Shown here one piece after another: positions 44,001 through 54,705 of a stretch of DNA of 64,000 bases (position 1 is its first letter; every line of letters starts with the position of its first letter). The position numbers were made by a program, and so were the translations under genes. Source of the stretch: Psococerastis gibbosa (lineage: Eukaryota; Arthropoda; Insecta; Psocodea; Psocidae); assembly GCA_963971405.1 (NCBI GenBank), contig OZ020484.1, positions 26,558,770-26,622,769 of the forward strand. The letters run 5' to 3'. A model generated the notes under the pieces. The model was not told where the DNA came from and searched no databases. It saw nothing but the letters and a program-made list of their open reading frames with translations.

Positions 44001-47000
44001 TAGCTGCATGTTTATGTATCATCCTTATTAATACAGGTTAACGAGAGCGAGGCTTGTCTTAATATAGTAGATAGTCATCACTTGTACCATCTCCGACAAA
44101 TTAAATTAACAGCAAAGGTTTCTTATTAATCAATCTTAACTTTTGTACCTCTTTGCTTAACTTGGCAGGCTGTTTTTAATTAATGAGACTGAGAGGCTGA
44201 CCGCGTTGGCGGATAAATGGAAGGAGATGGCTAAAGGTCAAATACCAGCAGATGTTGTTGGCGAAGTAGACGCGGCTAAGGGGAAAACGCATCTTCTGAC
44301 TACTGACAAATTTAAGCAGTTCGAACGCCTAATTGAAAAATTTGAAGCTGGTGATTCACAGATCAGACTTGGAGATCTTCAGGTAAATAATTTTATTCCC
44401 TGACTATCCACAAACCAAACACTAAATTTTTCCATGGTGACATTTACTTATTTTTCCATTATAATGCAGTGTTATATGGTATATACAACATTAACTTTGG
44501 TTGAAGTGGTAACCTCCTCGTTATAACCAAAATTAGAGGATATAGGAAAACTGGGCTGTATGTATAGTCCACGCAAAATGAGAAAAGTATGGATTTGGAA
44601 TGTTTTGGTACTTTGCGACACTGTACCAATTTCGATTGTACCATTTTGTTATACCTTGCATCCAATGCATTTCCCCTATACAGATATAATGAAAACACTT
44701 AGGACTGTTTTGTTCGAATGTTGTAGACAAAACTACAAAGCTTCAGTATTCCACATTAGATGTAAAAAGGGCATCAATGCGGTTACGTCGCAAACTCGAT
44801 CGTAGGGTGTCATAAACTAATTGATAAGTTCATCTTAGTTTTGGTATACAGTAAATGGCCGGGACTAACACCAAATGGCCACAGTCTTTGGAGCTCAATC
44901 GGCCTGACATCCTCAGTGGCTGATTCTGTTTGCGTCAAAACTTCTAACCTTCTGAATTAAATGTTAAAAAAGTAAAGTAGGTACCGTATCCACTGTAATA
45001 AATTCAACCATATTTTCATTTGCAAGCTGCATGTTATATCCAATCCTCCTCATCATCGTCTTCTGATGAATCCCCCGTATTTATAGATGTAATAAATCAG
45101 TCTGTGTCCTTTTTTGGGGTTACTATATTACCGTATCCATAATAACTGCCCCGAAGTTAACACTTTCAAAATACGGTTAGGTGGCTATTCCACTTGAAAA
45201 CAACAATTGTCAGTAAATTTATTGAAGACAAGTGGAATTAGGTGTAAAAATATGTATGCATGTTGCAGCAACATTTATGATATTTCCGTCAATGACATTT
45301 TCAAATTTGAAAAAAAACTGACAAGTGGAATGGCCACATTAGGAGTATGGTTATTCCTGTTTCTATGTTTTCTACAAATCCGACTTTAGAAGGCACTTTC
45401 ACCACTCAAAAGCAAAGGACTATTCTTCCAGTGCTCTGGTCTTTTTTGGGCATTGCATGCGGCCGCAGCATATGTTCTAGGCAATTAAGGTAATGTTAAA
45501 AAATTAGTCTTTACCAATAAGAACGGGGTTCGTAGGCTTGGGCTGCGGTATATCCAGGCCGTTAGTTGCCATTAAAGCTTTAGCATTGAAGGTACCTTCT
45601 GCAACATTCTACTATGCTACGGGGCTACGGGCGTTGTCCATAGCCACAACAGATCTTGTATCAGCCAAAGCAATTGTGTCTCAACCTACTCTTCGAAAAG
45701 ATAGACTGTCACTGTCATGTCTTCATGATAATCTGTATTGCAGTCCTTCATCGCTTTCGTTGATAGAAGAAGCACGTTACTCACCCAGCCTTCAATAGCA
45801 CTGGGATGCAATATTATCATATAGGTAGCCTACTCCAGAAGTAGGCATGTTTGCCGCTTAATTAATTCTGATATGCGCTCCACTAGTCTCTCCTTATAAA
45901 ATCCCTATTGTTTCAACGAAAAACAAAATGAGTCCAACATCTAATATGGAATACAGAAGCTTTGTAGTTTTGTATACTACATTCGAACAAAACAGTCCTA
46001 AGTGTTTTCATTATATCTGTATAGGGGAAATACATTGGATGCAAGGCATAACAAAATGGTGCAATCGAAAAGGTTACAGTGTCGTACAGTACCAAACATT
46101 CCAAATCCATACTTTTCTCATTTTGCGTGGACTATACCACAAGCACGCACAAGATCAGTTGAGTCTAGCGGTTAAGACGACGCCCCGGTTAAGCGTAGAT
46201 CGTGGGTTCGAATTCCGCCAAGCCCAGTTTTTCTCTATTTCTAAATCCTCTAATTTCGGGTACTTATTTATCAATGAACGTAGGCCTTTTTCATTGTAAA
46301 CTAAACTTTTTAAATTGTTATTGTACCAGGCTAATAGTGGGAATGTGTAATACTAGTTGGTTATTACTACCTTCGTGGGCAGCAAAATTAAATTGCATCT
46401 TTAAACCATTGCGATGACCCGACTAATTCCTGCATATTGCACCAAACCTATTTCCTTTATATTCAGCATGTTTCTCATCGCAAGTTATTGCAACTTATTA
46501 TTATAATTCGCTTATTTGTTTTCCTAGCCCTATATTTTAGCTATTAGCTATAGTAAAAGGGGGCCCAGCACAGGCTCGTCCGAAAGGGTCCCCTCCTACT
46601 GATATTGTACTTCTACAATCATTGTGAAACTAAAATTTGAAGGAAATACATTTATTTTTACTTATTCAATATTGTTTTTTGAATAATAATTGATATTGAA
46701 GTCGTGGTTATCAATGCAATTATATCTCAGAAACTATTGTCCTGGTAGTTAAATAAGGATGTTTGCCCATGGTTTTTAATTAACAACTTTTCAGGGCTTT
46801 CATGATTGGGTGAATTTGGAAGTGATTGACATGGATAAAGTGTTCCTTCAACTGCAGCAACGACTAGATAAAAACTGGATTGTTACACCCCCTGATTCTC
46901 CTGGGCCTCCTAAACTGAAACATCAACCTGTAAAGGCCCCTCTCAAAAGAACATTGAAGAGACCTGTTGGTTCCTCTAACTTGAGGGCCCATATATTGGG

Positions 47001-50000
47001 TGAGTGAGATTTCGTACTATTTTTGTTCTTTTAAACAATTTTGTCGTTTATTACCAAATATTCTATCTGCCTGTTTTTAACGACTTCGATTGTTCTTCCG
47101 ACTATGAAGGACACGTAAAATTGGCGAGCCTTGCGGTTTTCACAGACTATTGTAAGATTGCGTACCAACCTCCAATTGAGGCTCGCCGCTCATGTCAATT
47201 AACTCTGATAAGCCATAAAAATAAAACATACTGTCAGTCTCAGAGTGATGACACCCATTCATAGCCATAATCTCCACAATTAATAAATAATTAATTAAAA
47301 ATATTAATTATGCTGAGTTACGGCACATCTCCGATCGCATTACCTGGACCTGACTATTTTGACGAGTTTACTTTATACTCCATTGTTGATTGTAGAATGT
47401 ATAAAAATGTATTTATTTATTTATTTATGTCTTCTTGTAGCCAAAAGGCATCAAATGTTGGTTGAACAAAACGATCAAGTGGAACTTCCTGCGACATCGC
47501 TCACAGTGGCAAGTACCGAGGTTCCATCCCCTAAAGGAGACGGTGGTACTAGAATTTCGCAACGCCTTTGCACTGCTAACAGCTTAACTACAAAGGCGTA
47601 CCCTCTTGAGGGTATTCTAGATATCAACTGTTTGTTGGTGCCCCCTGATGGGAAAAGGGACCGCGCTATTGGAGCTGGGGACGGTATGGTGGCCATGTCT
47701 TCGCCAAGGTTACCCACTAAGAACACTCCTGCGCGGACTGTTGCCACTTGTTCGCCCCAAGAAACTCGACTGCAGGGCAAGGGCACTCCATCACGGACAC
47801 CTTCTCTCTACAAGTCTACACTTCAGCGGCGCTGTAGCGGAATGGAAATTATCGCTGCAAGTGCCCGAGCACGTTTATCTCTCACCCCTAATAAGGTAAT
47901 ATAAATGCAGTAAGTTATCGAAAGCTATATAAAACCTAACAAGTTTTCTTTTGATTGGGTAGATTCCTTGGTGTCTGATAACTGTCGTAAACTTCTTACA
48001 AATATTCCTAATAAGAGTATACCTTCACAAAGCGACTGCTAAAGCTGATGCTGCCTTATGTTAGCAATACTCCTAACAATCCTACCATTTGTAATCATGA
48101 AGTCATGCGGCTGTCAATTACGTTTACTATTAAGAGTGCACGTCCCGTAGGAAATTGGCAGCCTGAAATGTATTAATTTTTATTTTTATTTAAATAACTA
48201 AGCAATTTATTATATTATTGCTTCATTTGAGTTGTCGGAGACTACTTTATGCATCATATAATAGGGTATTATTAATTTTTGGTTTTGTAGTTTTTCCAAG
48301 GTATCTATTATATGATTCGCGAAATTCTAGATCTCAATGATTTAAGTCTTGCTTTGTTAATTATATAAAAAATAAAAAGCTTGTAAACAACGGATTTTGG
48401 GTTACCTACTTCCTACGGGACGTGCACTCTTTTAAGTGTAATTTAAATGAGTTTTTAAATTAAAAAATAATAATTTTTATTTAAAAAAATAATTATTTCG
48501 GAAATTTCTGCGCCTCCCATCGCTGCTAACAACTATTACTTTGTAGTTTATATCTTCTACCTATTGAAGAAGATTACTTACTCCCAAATACTTGATTAAA
48601 AAAAGTTATCTTTTGTAAACCTTGCGTGGGTTCTCGCCGAAATCGACGTTTTTTTATTTGGTGCTAAAAATAGTTCGAAATCCTCTTTTAGCAACCCATA
48701 TTATGAGTCAGTTTTTTTTAGATTTTCAACGTAGTTGGATTTGGGAAGTCCCTGTTTAATGAGATTAGATAGCCGCATGAGCAGATGCAGATGTTTTTGT
48801 CCTAAAGCTCGAAATTTTGTGTCCCGATATGAAGCAGTGTGTATCCTCGGGTATGACCAATAAAGTGTCATAAAGATAAAGATTGTATCTGGATTTAGCA
48901 CAATACTACCTAGTTAAGTGATGTGCGTTGTCAGTGTAACAGACGCCGTTTAACCCGATGTGATGTCGCAGTGCCCGGGTCCGAGTGTGGAGACGCCGCC
49001 GCTGGCGACTACTTCCACGCCAGTCAGAAGTATTCTGAGGAAGGCAGCAACCCCGGTCTCAGTACAAAAGGCGGTTGGTTTCGCGAGAGGACTAGACATG
49101 AAATATCTCCTTCCTTCAGAGGTAATTTATCTTTGCTTCATCAATAAACATTACTGCCCTGCCCATGATTTTCCCTATCCTAAGGTTTTAATTGACCCCC
49201 AGACAATTAGTTTAATGTGAATGGTCGTGACTGGGGAGACAGTCGATGAGAAAATCAGGCTTTCTCGGTTAAATTAAATTGACTAATGCTGAAATTGGAT
49301 AAAAGGGAATTAAAAAAACCCGGACACTCCGGGACTCAAACCACGATCTATACCTCCCCGTAGCAGAGGGGTAGTGGTAACATTGCCTTTTACTTTTTTT
49401 TTTTTTAATAAAAAATTATAAAAATGTATTGCGGAAGGGACATAGACCATTTCACCCCATTCCAAATCATAACTGCCCATAATTACTAATTTATAATAAT
49501 TGTAATCATCGGGGAAATCCAGAGCGTTAGAAGATGAGCCAACACAAGCTAAGTCTGGAGTTAAGAATTTTTTTTCGTTGGTCCTTGTCTCCCGTAGTGT
49601 ACGTCTACTCTTATTAAAGTTATCTTTAATAAACCAGTCAACAAGTCATTACCATGGCTTGGCCCGGTTTTGTGACGTGTTTCGAAATGTAGTTGGTTTC
49701 ACATCCATATATCTAACATTCACAAGGATAACTCGTACGGTCTACAACATGTAAAAGGACTAACATGTTTGCTTATCCACCGCCGTACGGCGTGGCGAGA
49801 AGGAATAAAACGTTATTTCGACATTATTAAATTTTGTCAGTTTTACCAAGGAAGAGATACAGGAACAACTTTGAGGACGTTCTCTGAAGAGTGGGGCTGA
49901 TGCCGGAGAAAGTGCTGAACAGTTAAAGGTGGAAAGAGTGGAAGAGGCTCAAAACTAGCAACTGGAGCTTATTATTGATGATGATTGTATATTTGCAGGA

Positions 50001-50202
50001 GACTCCTCCAGACCAATCGCCGGTAATTATTTCACTGGTCACATCGGAAAGCAGTGGGTCAGCTGGCGGCAAAGCACGGAGGACTCGGCGAGGAAAGGGA
50101 GGGGTACCCTACGGCACTCCCTGCTCAACCGCCGCCACCCAAACTCCCACGCGTCGGTCATCGCGATTAGCCAGCAAAGCAACAACACCCTGCCTGCGAT
50201 GA
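41031..50202 (+). CDS. DLGAP5: HURP/DLGAP5-like mitotic spindle protein (GKAP domain)
   Basis: Microtubule-binding protein that stabilises kinetochore fibres and is controlled by mitotic kinases in animals (HURP; Mars in flies). Seven coding exons: 41031-41190, 42879-43728, 44169-44382, 46795-46999, 47441-47895, 48972-49121, 49999-50202. They join in phase to 2238 nt, 745 residues plus stop (human 846). The basic N-terminus (ERYTFFKKKEEERRNKH...RHIGLGLDN) resembles the HURP N-terminal region. Next come the LLKEWKEEKAKKA helix and KPAFVAGK. The GKAP/HURP domain (LFLINETERLTALADKW to LQLQQRLDKNW) spans about 338-435. The rest is basic and rich in Ser/Thr-Pro (TPSRTP, TPVRS, ETPPDQSP, TPTRRSSR), fitting CDK/Aurora regulation (inference). 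AATAAA at 50400-50405 is a plausible poly(A) signal. Confidence 0.93.
41480..41561. mobile_element. small palindromic MITE (CCTGGGTTAAAAATGTAAAC family), copy 2
   Basis: CCTGGGTTAAAAATGTAAAC and GTTTACATTTTTAATCCCAAG are inverted around GGAAAGTGCTATTCTAAGTTG. Same core as 58545-58628. In HURP intron 1. Confidence 0.75.
41579..41834. mobile_element. MITE with AATTGAGTTGCCTATTAGCA termini
   Basis: About 256 bp; the left TTGAGTTGCCTATTAGCAAA and right TTTGCTAATAGGCAACTCAA are exact inverted repeats extending to AAAGCAATCCT / AGGATTACTTT. Non-coding centre. HURP intron 1. Confidence 0.75.
42275..42845 (+). pseudogene. LINE relic: endonuclease and RT-tail fragments
   Basis: An open stretch ends VLGLYYRCPNHPVVELFEYF...DQMIIMGDTNIK, matching the apurinic endonuclease block (GlYyrpPn, MGDtN) of non-LTR elements. 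After a stop, EFSLYQTVNQPTS continues the same domain. About 50 bp later, frame-shifted, DEFKYLGIVIDQKFSL matches the block after RT (fkYLGi.id). Catalytic RT is missing, so the copy is dead and internally deleted. In HURP intron 1, sense orientation. Confidence 0.75.
44563..44764. repeat. left arm of an inverted pair in HURP intron 3
   Basis: About 200 bp, reverse complement of 45938-46136 with a few percent mismatches (CCACGCAAAATGAGAAAAGT versus ACTTTTCTCATTTTGCGTGG). The left flank shares AAAATTAGAGGATA with the 31655-32040 composite. Confidence 0.8.
45938..46136. repeat. right arm of the inverted pair in HURP intron 3
   Basis: Partner of 44563-44764, 1.17 kb away. Followed at 46155-46225 by a tRNA-like SINE head (GCGGTTAAGACGACGCCCCG, GGTTCGAATTCC) and by TTTCTAAATCCTCTAATTTC, completing the same outer inverted block. 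Confidence 0.8.
46155..46225 (+). mobile_element. tRNA-like SINE head, family C, third copy
   Basis: Very similar to the units at 31748-31820 and 31925-31995, with B box GGTTCGAATTCC. It lacks a proper acceptor stem and is followed by a T-run. Confidence 0.65.
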
Positions 50203-51576
50203 AGATGACGTCTTTAATTATTTCCTATGTTGTTGCTATTGCAATTCTTATTCACTTTGACTCATGATAAATGTAGCGGTGCATGAATGACATAATGAGC
50301 ATGCGCCTGCTTCAATTAATTGTAGTTTTAATTCAATCTTAATAATATTATTAGGCCCATATTGCTTGATTTTCTATCATTCGTTCGTATCCAATATCTA
50401 ATAAAGTTAACAACCCATTTAGACAACGTAATTGTTGAAGAACAACATGGTGGATGATCTGATTCAACGGAAATAATTCATTCGGTCAACCAACCCACAA
50501 GTTGCAAAATCGCAACTTAGTTAAAATTACAAAATACTATTTTTTAGTTTCAACCCCATCTTCGATAATTCATTTGTAACCGTTTTTCAACTGAGCTGTT
50601 GTTAATCCGTAAAATACAATACTACAAAGAAAGTCATATTTCTGGCGTGCGTCGTTTGCTGCTGCCTATCCAACATACGTAAATCTAGGCCTATATATAT
50701 TACCTAGTAACATTAGACAATACTTACGATTTTACTAGCAGTTACTATTTCCATGAGTCACTTTAAATTAAATATTAATTCCGTAGAGTTATATTTCGGA
50801 AAACATTGAGAAGCAACATTTTATGAAGTGACTAATAGGTTATTTATAACGTGGCAAAAATCCAATTTTAAACCTTTCACTTCAATTTTCTTGTCTTCCT
50901 GAAGTGAACTGTGTAAAATCTGAATGCCTGAACGGCAACTCCAATTCCACATAGACAAGCCAAATTAAAGTGGACACTAAGGAATTCTTGACACTTGGAA
51001 AGCATGTTGCACCGCAATGCGAAAATTTATATATATTTTTTTTCATCTCATTCGATTGGAACTACCTTGTGAATGTTCAGCTTCTCATTTTAAAAATACA
51101 TCTTTGTCATCATAACTTTTTATAGATCTATACGTACTGTAGGAAGGAGTGCATGAGCTTCACATGTCACACCAGAGAAACTGGCGACTGGCGAATTGAT
51201 TTTAGATGATGATGATGATGATGCACTGTATGTTTAGGTACAAGTCGAAGCAAGTTAAAGAAAGTTTTACTCAGAATTGGGACTTGGGGTTTTAGTGCTG
51301 TTGTATATAATTATAGTATTTACTATTATTTACAGCACTGACAAATCAAGTCCCAATTCACAGTGTAACTTTCTTCTCAAAATCAAATATTTTGCATTTA
51401 CTGTACATTTTATAACTGTAACAGGGTAATGATAATGATTTGCTTTATTTATGCTGGATAGTTGGCCAAATGCATGCGCCAGCTAAATACGGATATTAGA
51501 GCCATTCATTATTTAAGATTTAAAATACTTGGAAAAGTTTAAAGAAGTATATTGAATCTTTCATCAATTACTGTAC

Positions 51577-51712
51577 AGTCGACGCAAATTAGAGAAATTT
51601 TCTCTCTAAATTTTGACTTGGTTCCTCAATGCTCAAATATTTTCTATTGTGCATTGAAAAACTAGGCGCCCAATTTGGAGTGAAACTTTCTTTAACTTGC
51701 GTCGCGTCGACT
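51577..51712. mobile_element. small foldback with CAGTCGACGCAA ends
   Basis: Left AGTCGACGCAAATTAGAG and right TTAACTTGCGTCGCGTCGAC are imperfect inverted repeats with paired inner blocks (CAATGCTCAAATA / TATTGTGCATTG). Confidence 0.5.
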
Positions 51713-52003
51713 ATAAGGAGTGTATAATAGCCACATAATGTTACTATTTAAGATACTAAATGCTAGGTACCTATGTTTTATAATAGTAATAAACTTGATA
51801 TTAGTTCTATTGTTCGCCTGCTATTTTCTGAAATTTCCTATGTCCCTTCGCTTCCAAATGTCACATTAAATGTAACTTCTAATTCATATTAAATTTGTAA
51901 AAGTTAACCATTTTATTGTTAATTAATGAAGGAAAACAGGGCTTTTGAACTACTTATTAAATAAAGTTCTGATCTATCAATGGCGGCGATGAATTTCGCC
52001 ATA

Positions 52004-52390
52004 GGCGCGGTTTCCACCGACCTCTAAGTGCAAAATTCACATACCGTGACGTGGTAGCAGATGTCATTAATAAAGGCGGGGTGTCCACCGACCTCTCATT
52101 GCAGAATGCAAATGACATTGACGGAAATTTTTGTTTTACTCTATGCCATAGTTAAAATTGATCAATGATCATAGAGTACAATCACAAACTTAAATTAAAA
52201 AATGGCGTCATGGGATATGTTAAGTACAAACATTTTAATAGATTTCTATAAAAAGAAAAATTCAAATTTCCGTCAATGTCATGTGCATTCCGCAATGAGA
52301 GGTCGTCAGAAACCCCGCCTAAGTCTTGAATGTCTGCTACCACGTCACCGTAGGTGTATTTTGCACTTAGAGGTCGGTGGAAACCGCGCC
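52004..52390. mobile_element. foldback MITE, GACGTGGTAGCAGACAT-core family, copy 5 (outer, interrupted)
   Basis: GGCGCGGTTTCCACCGACCT pairs with AGGTCGGTGGAAACCGCGCC, and GTGACGTGGTAGCAGATGTC pairs with TGTCTGCTACCACGTCACCG. The two halves are separated by the complete inner element 52075-52319, which sits where other copies have their loop. Confidence 0.85.
52075..52319. mobile_element. inner foldback MITE nested in copy 5
   Basis: 245 bp with GGCGGGGTGTCCACCGACCT / AGGTCGTCAGAAACCCCGCC and GACATTGACGGAAATTT / AAATTTCCGTCAATGTC arms. It has the same family-type termini but a longer, different AT-rich centre with no GACGTGGTAGC core. Confidence 0.8.
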
Positions 52391-53120
52391 TTAAGGAGAA
52401 ATTGGACAACCCCACTACCCGTTTTATGATCCTAACTAATTTTCTATTGGAATATCCACTGTAGAGATATAAAAAGTCATTTAGAAGAAATTATCTACAC
52501 TTTAATATATGGCAGTTGAGTTAGTAACGCCGAATGGCCAGTTTTTTACTTACAGTTACCTTTAGGGGATGTGACATTTTTGACAGCTTTACGATCAATA
52601 TTTCATGTGATAGTTGATTTTTTACACCAGCTTGATCATGGCGATTATAATACCGGTATTTATTTAATACCAGGGGATTAAATAAATACTGGTATTATAA
52701 TTGGCCTGATCAGGCTGCAGTAAGGCTTTTCCCCTCCGTTAGTGTCTTAAATGGTTTATCAGGTTATGGACTTTTTTTTTCTGATTCCGCCAATGAAATT
52801 AACTCAATTTCACTTCTAAGGGCGTTTGGTATTTAAATCATCGGATTTCCTGAAATTAGGCCTATAATGCAAAATATAACAGCGACAAAATTTGGTTGAA
52901 TAACTTAAGTTATTTTTAAATTACAAACAACGGGAGTAGGTAATACGGCCAAATTTAAAGTTAAAGCTGGAACAAGCTTCCATTTCAACTGAAACACATA
53001 AGCAAAAAAAAATCGGGGAAAGAACATTTAATACAATGGAAACTACTCTACAGTTGAGTGTAGAGTATCGGTACGATAAATTTCAAAACAATGTGGATGA
53101 AAAGTTGAAACACATGTTCC

Positions 53121-53690
53121 TTATGATTCACGATGCTGTTTTGCCGTGAGCAGTACCTTCTTTTTCATTAATGTGGAATACCGCTCCATGTAACCCATTA
53201 ATTTGGAATGGACGTCTGCAGATACGACTGTTGCATCCACAGCTTTAATAAAGCACTGCTGAGCGTCTTTCAAAGCCTGAGGCACAAGAACACCAAAGTA
53301 CTTAATTGGATCTGGTAATGGTTTCTCCACAACATCCATATTTAAATCGTCGGATTTGCCTCTACGCTGCCGCACCCCATCGTCACTAGTGTCCACCGAA
53401 TGGCGGCCTTCTGATGTCCTTCTCACGACTTTCCAACTTATTTCGCCGTCTTTTTCTTCCTTCACGACAGTGGCTAGAGGCTCCATAGGCTTTGAAAATT
53501 CTGTGGGTAGCTGCATCATTGACACCGTAGCTGATCCATTGATGTATCGTGCTTTGGCTAGATAAAAGTAGCCTTCGTTCATCAACTTTTCAATTTCTAA
53601 TTCGCTTTCAATATGCTTCTGGCCAAACCGTAGAATTTCAATTAGTAAGTGGTCCAACTCAAGACATAACGACTCATAGGCTTTCTCCAT
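53121..53690 (-). CDS. CCDC115: CCDC115/Vma22-like V-ATPase assembly factor
   Basis: ER-associated factor needed to assemble the V-ATPase V0 sector (yeast Vma22; human CCDC115 with TMEM199). The coding part is one exon of 189 residues. A leading amphipathic helix (ELDHLLIEILRFGQ) is followed by the family signature EGYFYLAKARYINGS. A variable charged middle (RRTSEGRHS, RQRRGK) leads to the C-terminal signature DPIKYFGVLVPQALKDAQQCF and a last helix. Human CCDC115 is about 180 residues, so the length fits. The splice acceptor CTTTAG directly precedes the ATG, so a non-coding 5' exon must lie upstream. A frame at 54139-53942 reads open but would end in a stop six codons past this junction, so it is not an N-terminal extension. 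Confidence 0.92.
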   Translation of the reverse strand: MEKAYESLCLELDHLLIEILRFGQKHIESELEIEKLMNEGYFYLAKARYINGSATVSMMQLPTEFSKPMEPLATVVKEEKDGEISWKVVRRTSEGRHSVDTSDDGVRQRRGKSDDLNMDVVEKPLPDPIKYFGVLVPQALKDAQQCFIKAVDATVVSADVHSKLMGYMERYSTLMKKKVLLTAKQHRES

Positions 53691-54299
53691 CTAAAGCAGG
53701 AAAGCCAAAAATTATTACATTTTCTCTAAGAAATTTTCCCTTAGCCCACGTTGCCAGTAGGTAAAGGTCTACACCGCGGTTCAAAAAGTCGCATTTTAAG
53801 TATAAAGCATAAGTATAAAGCAAGGTCCCATTGTCTAGATAATTTAAACGGATTGCATGCTCCTGACAAGTTCCTTCCATAAAATTGGGTATAAGCAATC
53901 TGCCAATGCAAAAATTCGACTTAAAGCTTAGCTATACATAATTATAGGTAGTTTACGTGTATACCTTTAGTTTGATTGACCGTCCCTAGACTCAGCATAA
54001 GCCTGCCATACTTTCGATGGAACTGATGGAAGGCAGAACTTGTCATTAGATTTTGTTGCCGTATTAATGTGTCTATTTCCTGTCTGGTTAACGTATAATG
54101 ATTGCTCTCAGAGAACCTAGGCGTACATATTGTACACATTTCTGAGTTAAGTAGCCTGGACTAGGAAAGCAATCACAAGTAATTGTGATGGAAATCACAG
54201 AAGCTATTGTTAATTTTAATATTTTAAATGTGGAAATGACGTACCTTCTCCAAACTAGTCAAATTTTGAGCCAAAAGTTAGAATTTAAATTTAATTCCG

Positions 54300-54345
54300 A
54301 TAAAAATACTGGTGTTTATTTACGTTCTCGCCATTTTGTTTAAAT
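54300..54345 (-). promoter_or_regulatory. candidate CCDC115 promoter/first exon with AAAATGGCG
   Basis: On the minus strand AACAAAATGGCGAGAAC is followed by GTAAAT, an ATGGCG initiator-type motif next to a possible donor. It is about 0.65 kb upstream of the CCDC115 coding exon. Position and motif only. Confidence 0.3.
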
Positions 54346-54705
54346 CTAGCCTCTAATCACATGATGAAAACCCACGTGATTACTGCACCAAGTGTTTGGG
54401 CGGAAAATATTTTTACTGAGTCTTTCTGAAAGTTTTGTCACTTTAAGATTTCTTAATATTTTTTTTTCAATGGGGCTACTCACTTTTAAAATTCAACACG
54501 CAGTAGCAACATGCTTGGTGGGTACAACATTTCTCGTTGAATTAAGCAGTAAGGGCGTCGTCACTCCTCAACTCCTTGGGTGGTTGAGGCAAGAGTATAG
54601 GCTTAGGCTGGAATTATGCAGACTTATCGTTAAAAGAATTGTACATTTTGTAACATTTTTTTACGGAACAAGGTTATGATACAAATATATCGGACATAAT
54701 GGGCC

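Larger units (their letters stand above)
50203..53120. other. intergenic region between HURP and CCDC115 (tail-to-tail)
   Basis: No exon seen. It contains the HURP 3' UTR, a (GAT)n microsatellite (51208-51224), two foldbacks (about 51240-51400 and 51577-51712), a nested foldback MITE (52004-52390) and a short hairpin (52630-52720, ATACCGGTATTTATTTAATA). Confidence 0.5.

Noticed and set aside
53942..54139. Open frame on minus (LTRQEIDTLIRQQNL...KYGRLMLSLG) as an upstream coding exon of CCDC115
   Set aside because: Splicing into 53690 would reach a stop within six codons, in a frame different from CCDC115. At most a 5' UTR exon.
54392..54679. 95-codon open frame on plus
   Set aside because: No recognisable domain, ends next to a MITE; no conserved features.
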